From assembly GCA_965261195.1 (NCBI GenBank), contig OZ253455.1, positions 1,984,001 to 2,048,000 on the forward strand: DNA of 64,000 bases, written 5' to 3'. The position numbers were made by a program, and so were the translations under genes. Source of the DNA: Bin87 sp965261195. GTDB taxonomy: Bacteria > Chloroflexota > Dehalococcoidia > Lucifugimonadales > UBA3495. Under the pieces are notes generated by a model. That model worked only from the letters and a program-made list of their open reading frames with translations. It was not told the DNA's origin and made no database searches. How positions within the stretch are numbered: the stretch's first letter is position 1; every line of letters begins with the position of its first letter. Shown piece after piece: positions 60,256 to 64,000 of this stretch.

Positions 60256-61850
60256 ATGACCGCCCAGAACCACATCGAAACCCGCCTGGCCGAACTCCTC
60301 AAGATAGTCAAGGAAGGGAACCAATGGCAGGTGGGCTACCCCGCAACCAGAACTTCGACTACTCCCCGCTCATCCCATTCCTCAGCCACTGCCTCAACAA
60401 CCTCGGAGATCCCTTCCACCACACCAACTACCGGGCCAACACCCACGAGTTCGAACGAGAGGTGATCCTCCACTTCGCCCAACTCACCGGCCTGGACCCC
60501 GACGACGCCTGGGGATACGTAACCTCGTGGGGCACCGAGGGCAATATGTACGGCCTCTACCTGGCGCGAGAACTCCATCCCGACGGTATGCTCTACTTCT
60601 CCGAGGAAGCCCATTACTCCATCCCAAAGATTGCCCGCATCCTGAACATGCCCCACACCACGGTCAAACGACAGGCGGGCGGCGAGATCGACTACGACGA
60701 CCTCAGGAACATGATGGCCGTCCATCGGAACAGACCTGCCATCGTCCCGGCCACCATCGGCACCACCATGCGCGGCGCCGTGGACGACATTCCCGCGATC
60801 CGACAAGTCATTGACGACCTGGGCATCTGGGAACATTACATCCACGCCGACGCAGCACTCAGCGGAATGATCCTGCCCTACGTGGATGAACCACAGCCCT
60901 TCGGGTTCGACGCCGGCATCGACAGCATCTCCATCAGCGGCCACAATCTGATCGGCGCACCCCTGCCCTGCGGCATCGTCATCACCCGCAAACACCTGGT
61001 CGAAACTCTGGGCCGGGCCATCGAACTCGTCGGCGTCAACGACACCACCCTCTCCGGTTCCCGCAACGGCCTCACCCCGCTCATGCTCTGGTACGCCATC
61101 AACTGCAACGGGGCCGACGGATGGAGAGAAATCGTCCGAGGGATGCTCGACACCGCCGAGTACGCCGTCGAACAGTTCAAAACCAATGGCATCAACGCCT
61201 GGCGACACCGGAACTCGCCCACCGTGATATTCGACCGCCCCTCCCAGGAAGTCTTCGACCGGTGGCAGATTGCCCCCGAGGGCGAGGTGCCCCACATCAT
61301 CACCATGCCCCACGTGGATTTCGAAACCATCGACCGGTTGGTCCTCGACTGCGTCAGTCCCCGTCGTGAACCGCCGCAGGAACACGATCTGCCGCCAGCG
61401 GAAACCGGCCTCCCGGCTCAAGAGCAGGAGACGGAGCCCGCTCACGCAACCACGATGCAACGCATCGTGATAATGGCCGAAAACCGCATCGGTGCCATTG
61501 CGCAGATTGCCGGCACCCTGGCCGAGGGCGGAGTGAACCTCAACAGCATCGCGACCGAGAACGAGGGACAGCACGGAGTGGTGATCATCGCCACCGACCG
61601 GACGGACCAGGCCCTGTCCATCCTCAACGAAGCCGGCTTCAAAGCGGTCTCTGATGAAGCCGGGCTGGTGCAACTGCCGGACCAGGCGGGAGCCTTGGCC
61701 AACCTTGCCGGCGAACTCAAGGACGCCGGCCTCAACATCAGGACTTTCCACATCATCGAGCGCAGGGAAAACTACGCCACCGTGGCCATCACCACCGACG
61801 ACCAGGAAAGGGCCAAGACGGCCCTGGCCAACCGCTACACCGTTATATAG
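60256..61850 (+). pseudogene. Histidine-decarboxylase-like PLP protein fused to two ACT domains; PLP lysine missing and N-terminus frameshifted
   Basis: From 60324 a 508-residue frame matches group II pyridoxal-phosphate decarboxylases, closest to bacterial histidine decarboxylase: NFDYSPLIPFLSHCLNNLGD, WGYVTSWGTEGNMYGLYLAR, His98 in SEEAHYSIPKIAR, and HADAALSGMILPYVDEPQPF with Asp176. The Schiff-base block reads SISISGHNLIGAPLPCG: the position that is Lys in active enzymes (SGHK) is Asn208 (codon aat, 60945-60947). Two ACT domains follow (about residues 380-508; RIVIMAENRIGAIAQIAGTL, then LPDQAGALANLAGELKDAGL). An ATG at 60256 gives the family N-terminus up to NQWQVGYPA, then a one-base shift is needed near 60345. 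As it stands it should not decarboxylate. Confidence 0.85.
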
Positions 61851-62324
61851 GTCACACTGCGTCACCAGAGCGGATGCAATACTCCATAAACACCGACCGC
61901 TTCCACGAATGAAGTCAGGGCCTTCCCAAGCGTAACAGCCACCACCACTGGAGAGACGCGCACAGGCTCTTTCCGTCCTCAAGGCGGAGAGACACCTCCG
62001 GGGACCTGCGTTGCCTGCGTCAGGGCCGCGGAGAGGCCCTGAAAAGGGGCGTCGCTAACGTCCGGCTGTCACCGACTAGAGGTCTGGCCGGAAAGCCATT
62101 GGCCGGGTTTTGCACTACGCCAATTAGACGTATTAAAGTCGTATACGGCGTGATAGTGTATGCAATACGTTTCTATAATCCATCATTACATCGGTAATCG
62201 ACGTTAAGAAAATAACGGCTTGTGGAGAATCGGGGTTCCCGGCCAGATTTCTAGGGACTACGGCAGCATCGAGTCCGAAACGCCACACGCCCGTCAAATT
62301 CTCTCGAGATGCGTTCGTCCATTC
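61851..62324. other. Spacer between the decarboxylase homologue and the membrane protein gene
   Basis: 474 bp. A weak hairpin followed by gggtttt near 62083-62110 may terminate the decarboxylase transcript. The part around 62120-62215 is AT-rich (tattaaagtcgtatacgg, ttacatcggtaatcgac). No gene is supported. Confidence 0.45.
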
Positions 62325-62968
62325 CTACATACTACCCACCGATCCCAGCCACTTGTACCCCAGCAAAACAGCATAGACCATCAGGATGACGACGCCCACA
62401 ACCACGGATAGATACTGGTTGAATGACCCCTCGACGGTGTCAAAAAACACCGCAACGTATCGGGCCCTTACACAGCTCCCATCCTCACCGCTCAAGACCT
62501 CCAGCCTGGGCTGGTCGCGCTCTCGCTGCAGGTCCAAAATGTGAAACAACAGGAAGACCACAACCGACGAGATAACCACCGCGAACATGTCCGCCAGAAG
62601 CCTCGTCCAACCCGCAGCCTGCGGAGGAAGTGAAAGAAGTGCCACACCCACCGTCAAAGTCGCAAAAATCACCAGTGCGAAAATCTCGCCAAGATGTATA
62701 TCAACCTGCTTGGACCGAAGCAACGAATCCAAATTTCGCTGTGCATCGCTCAGCAGCTGCCTGTCCCCATCATCCAGGCACAACGGGTTCACCTTAGACA
62801 TTTCATCAACGGCTCGAAGGTAATTATCCCTAGGGCGTAACTGTTCACGTTTGAGGGGATCCAGTTGGGTTGCGTCGGCAATTCCGTACTTGGCTTCCCT
62901 TCTATAACAGGCCGGATGGCCCGCAGATCCCCGCAAGTCTGAACAGTTACCCTAGGGCGTGTTGACAT
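62325..62968 (-). pseudogene. Small membrane protein gene interrupted by a MITE after codon 5
   Basis: Removing the MITE and one target copy (122 bp) leaves a 173-residue frame from ATG 62968 (MSTRPRDNYLRAVDEMSKVN). It has a soluble helical N-terminus (RQLLSDAQRNLDSLLRSKQ) and about four membrane segments: HLGEIFALVIFATLTVGVAL, RLLADMFAVVISSVVVFLLF with FHIL after it, and YLSVVVGVVILMVYAVLLGY. A soluble loop (LSGEDGSCVRARYVAVFF) lies before the last. No family is recognised. With the MITE in place the frame can still be entered from a TTG inside the element, or from an internal ATG at 62801, so partial expression is possible. Confidence 0.72.
62837..62950 (-). mobile_element. MITE copy C (114 bp), with perfect 8-bp target duplication
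   Basis: Same length and ends as copy B, in reverse orientation: GTAACTGTTCACGTTTGAGG on the plus-strand left and CAAGTCTGAACAGTTAC on the right. The octamer CCTAGGGC is duplicated at 62829-62836 and 62951-62958. The interior shares gcggggatct, ggccatccggcc and agccaagtacggaatt-type blocks with copy B. It splits the membrane protein gene. Confidence 0.94.
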
Positions 62969-63016
62969 TTAGATTTGACGCTGATTTTATGGGCAACGTG
63001 GCCCAACTGTGGGCAT

Positions 63017-63754
63017 TCAGGACGCGCAAGCCAAATTAATCTTTCCCTTCGCTTTTGCCCAAGCGTAATCGAAGCGGAGGCCGGCCGCTTCGCCACGTCG
63101 TTTCACGCTACCGGCTCGCAAACTTAAATAGTTGGCATGATTCATCCTGGTCCATTCTGGGCAATTGTAATCCAGGTCAGGGGACAAAAGCCCGATGTGG
63201 AGCGCCATCCCTCCGGCCTTGCCTACTTCGAGCATTTCACGCTCCTGCGCTTCCTTGATCTCGCCGTAATGAGCGTAGGCGTCTGTTACACAGGGGCCTA
63301 CTATCGGGGTCAGAGTTTCTGCGTTCAGGCGCTTGCGCTGGTAGGTCAGTCTCCGGTCAGCAGTGAGAGTTGAGCCGGCTTCCGACGAATAGAACTCGGA
63401 GATGTAGGGAATGGAAGCCAACATCTCCCCACGTGGCCGGTCCAGAGCTTGTGCCGTTCGCTCCATGTAGCAGTCAGTCAAACGTCCCATGTCTTGGCTG
63501 ACGCCTATGGCAGTTGCTTTCTCTACTGGCGTCAGTACGGCTACTACGCCAATTTGCTTGAGGTACTCTTGGTTTGCTTTGCTAATCCGGTTGGAATCTG
63601 ACGACGGACTTGGCGTGACGGCAGGTGGCGGCGCTGGTGTGGCCGTAACTTCCATGACGATCCGAGTGACTTCCGGCTCTCCCGGCCCGCAGGCCAGCAT
63701 CCCCAGGATGACGGTCATCAGTAGCGCGGCGATGACAAATTGCGGCTTGTTCAA
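63017..63754 (-). CDS. Lipoprotein, unknown
   Basis: 245 residues from a TTG at 63754, preceded by GGGAGG with a 6-base gap. The start begins LNKPQFVIAALLMTVILGML then ACG, a lipoprotein signal with lipobox M-L-A-C. An EVTRIVMEVTATPAPPP linker follows, a form very common after the lipid-anchored Cys in Chloroflexota. The soluble domain is helical with paired cysteines (MGRLTDCYMERTAQALD, TPIVGPCVTDAYAHYGEIKE, LDYNCPEWTRMNHANYLSLR, INLACAS). Function unknown. Not similar enough to the lipoprotein at 57384 to call them paralogues. Confidence 0.72.
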   Translation of the reverse strand: MNKPQFVIAALLMTVILGMLACGPGEPEVTRIVMEVTATPAPPPAVTPSPSSDSNRISKANQEYLKQIGVVAVLTPVEKATAIGVSQDMGRLTDCYMERTAQALDRPRGEMLASIPYISEFYSSEAGSTLTADRRLTYQRKRLNAETLTPIVGPCVTDAYAHYGEIKEAQEREMLEVGKAGGMALHIGLLSPDLDYNCPEWTRMNHANYLSLRAGSVKRRGEAAGLRFDYAWAKAKGKINLACAS

Positions 63755-64000
63755 TTGGAACCTCCCGCTGCGTAGGATTGAGCCACCGGTCAGAGTGAAG
63801 CCGAACCCGCCTGCCCTCAGCAAGCACTCGCAGAGCGAGGCGCGAAGCCTCAACCCATCGGGGTGCTTGCTTATAAAGAGCGTCCCGCCAGAGACGGAAC
63901 GCCTGTTGTGCGTAGGAGGGGTTGGCCGGCCGGCCACCTACGACTTCACTCTGACGCCGCAGAGCCGATCACGCCGGTAAAATTCTCGTCAACGGAAATC

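Overview
The window is GC-rich DNA from a free-living bacterium, most likely a member of the Chloroflexota (Dehalococcoidia/SAR202-like). This is inference. It rests on a 16S rRNA gene standing alone with no 23S/5S next to it, a short core-type MetE, a lone ferredoxin-thioredoxin reductase catalytic subunit, many flavin/SDR/MaoC/GMC oxidoreductase-type genes, and a lipoprotein whose mature end carries the EVTATPAP-type linker common in Chloroflexota lipoproteins. A 16S search would settle it.

Layout. 1-19 kb is mostly core: the end of pyruvate kinase, a tandem pair of HEPN-like PaREP1 genes, gltBD, rsfS, ndk, the thiL-tsaE-tsaB operon, the 16S gene with a clear promoter, a rhodanese/OsmC pair, a core MetE, ftrB and an MFS transporter, with short tandem repeats between them. 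19-31 kb is accessory metabolism: an atypical SDR, a luciferase-like monooxygenase bracketed by two inverted IS66 copies, a MaoC hydratase, a YbaK protein with a repeat-expanded N-terminus, a DUF3467-like pair, an RDD protein and proS. 30.6-36 kb is a defence island: VapBC, a XamI-type restriction-modification pair and BrnTA. Diverged second copies of the proS 5' end and of the 3' end of a neighbouring acyl-CoA dehydrogenase-like gene lie inside it.

36-45 kb holds ispG and then a graveyard of nested, mostly broken insertion sequences (ISAs1, an IS701-like element, IS21, four IS5-type elements, one intact IS1380). 45-50 kb carries a GMC oxidoreductase, two small unknown genes, a Uma2 protein and a thiolase. 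50-52.6 kb is one ISAs1 element nested in another, both with 10-bp target duplications, followed by tRNA-Ala. From the tRNA to about 62 kb is a poorly recognisable region: zinc-ribbon-like small proteins, a truncated DUF6932 gene, long unknown repeat-containing ORFs, a lipoprotein, a response regulator and a histidine-decarboxylase/ACT fusion. Most of these genes carry an apparent frameshift. The right end has a membrane protein gene split by a miniature element, and a lipoprotein gene.

The strongest unusual signals are: (1) a 114-bp MITE family whose ends match the resident IS66 element, with perfect 8-bp target duplications, one copy cleanly splitting a transposase gene and another a membrane protein gene; (2) a group II decarboxylase homologue with two ACT domains in which the PLP-binding lysine is asparagine; (3) a class-II tRNA-like sequence whose 3' half precedes its 5' half; (4) the defence island flanked by ghost copies of its neighbours; (5) the frameshift-rich unknown region after tRNA-Ala, which holds two long perfect hairpins.
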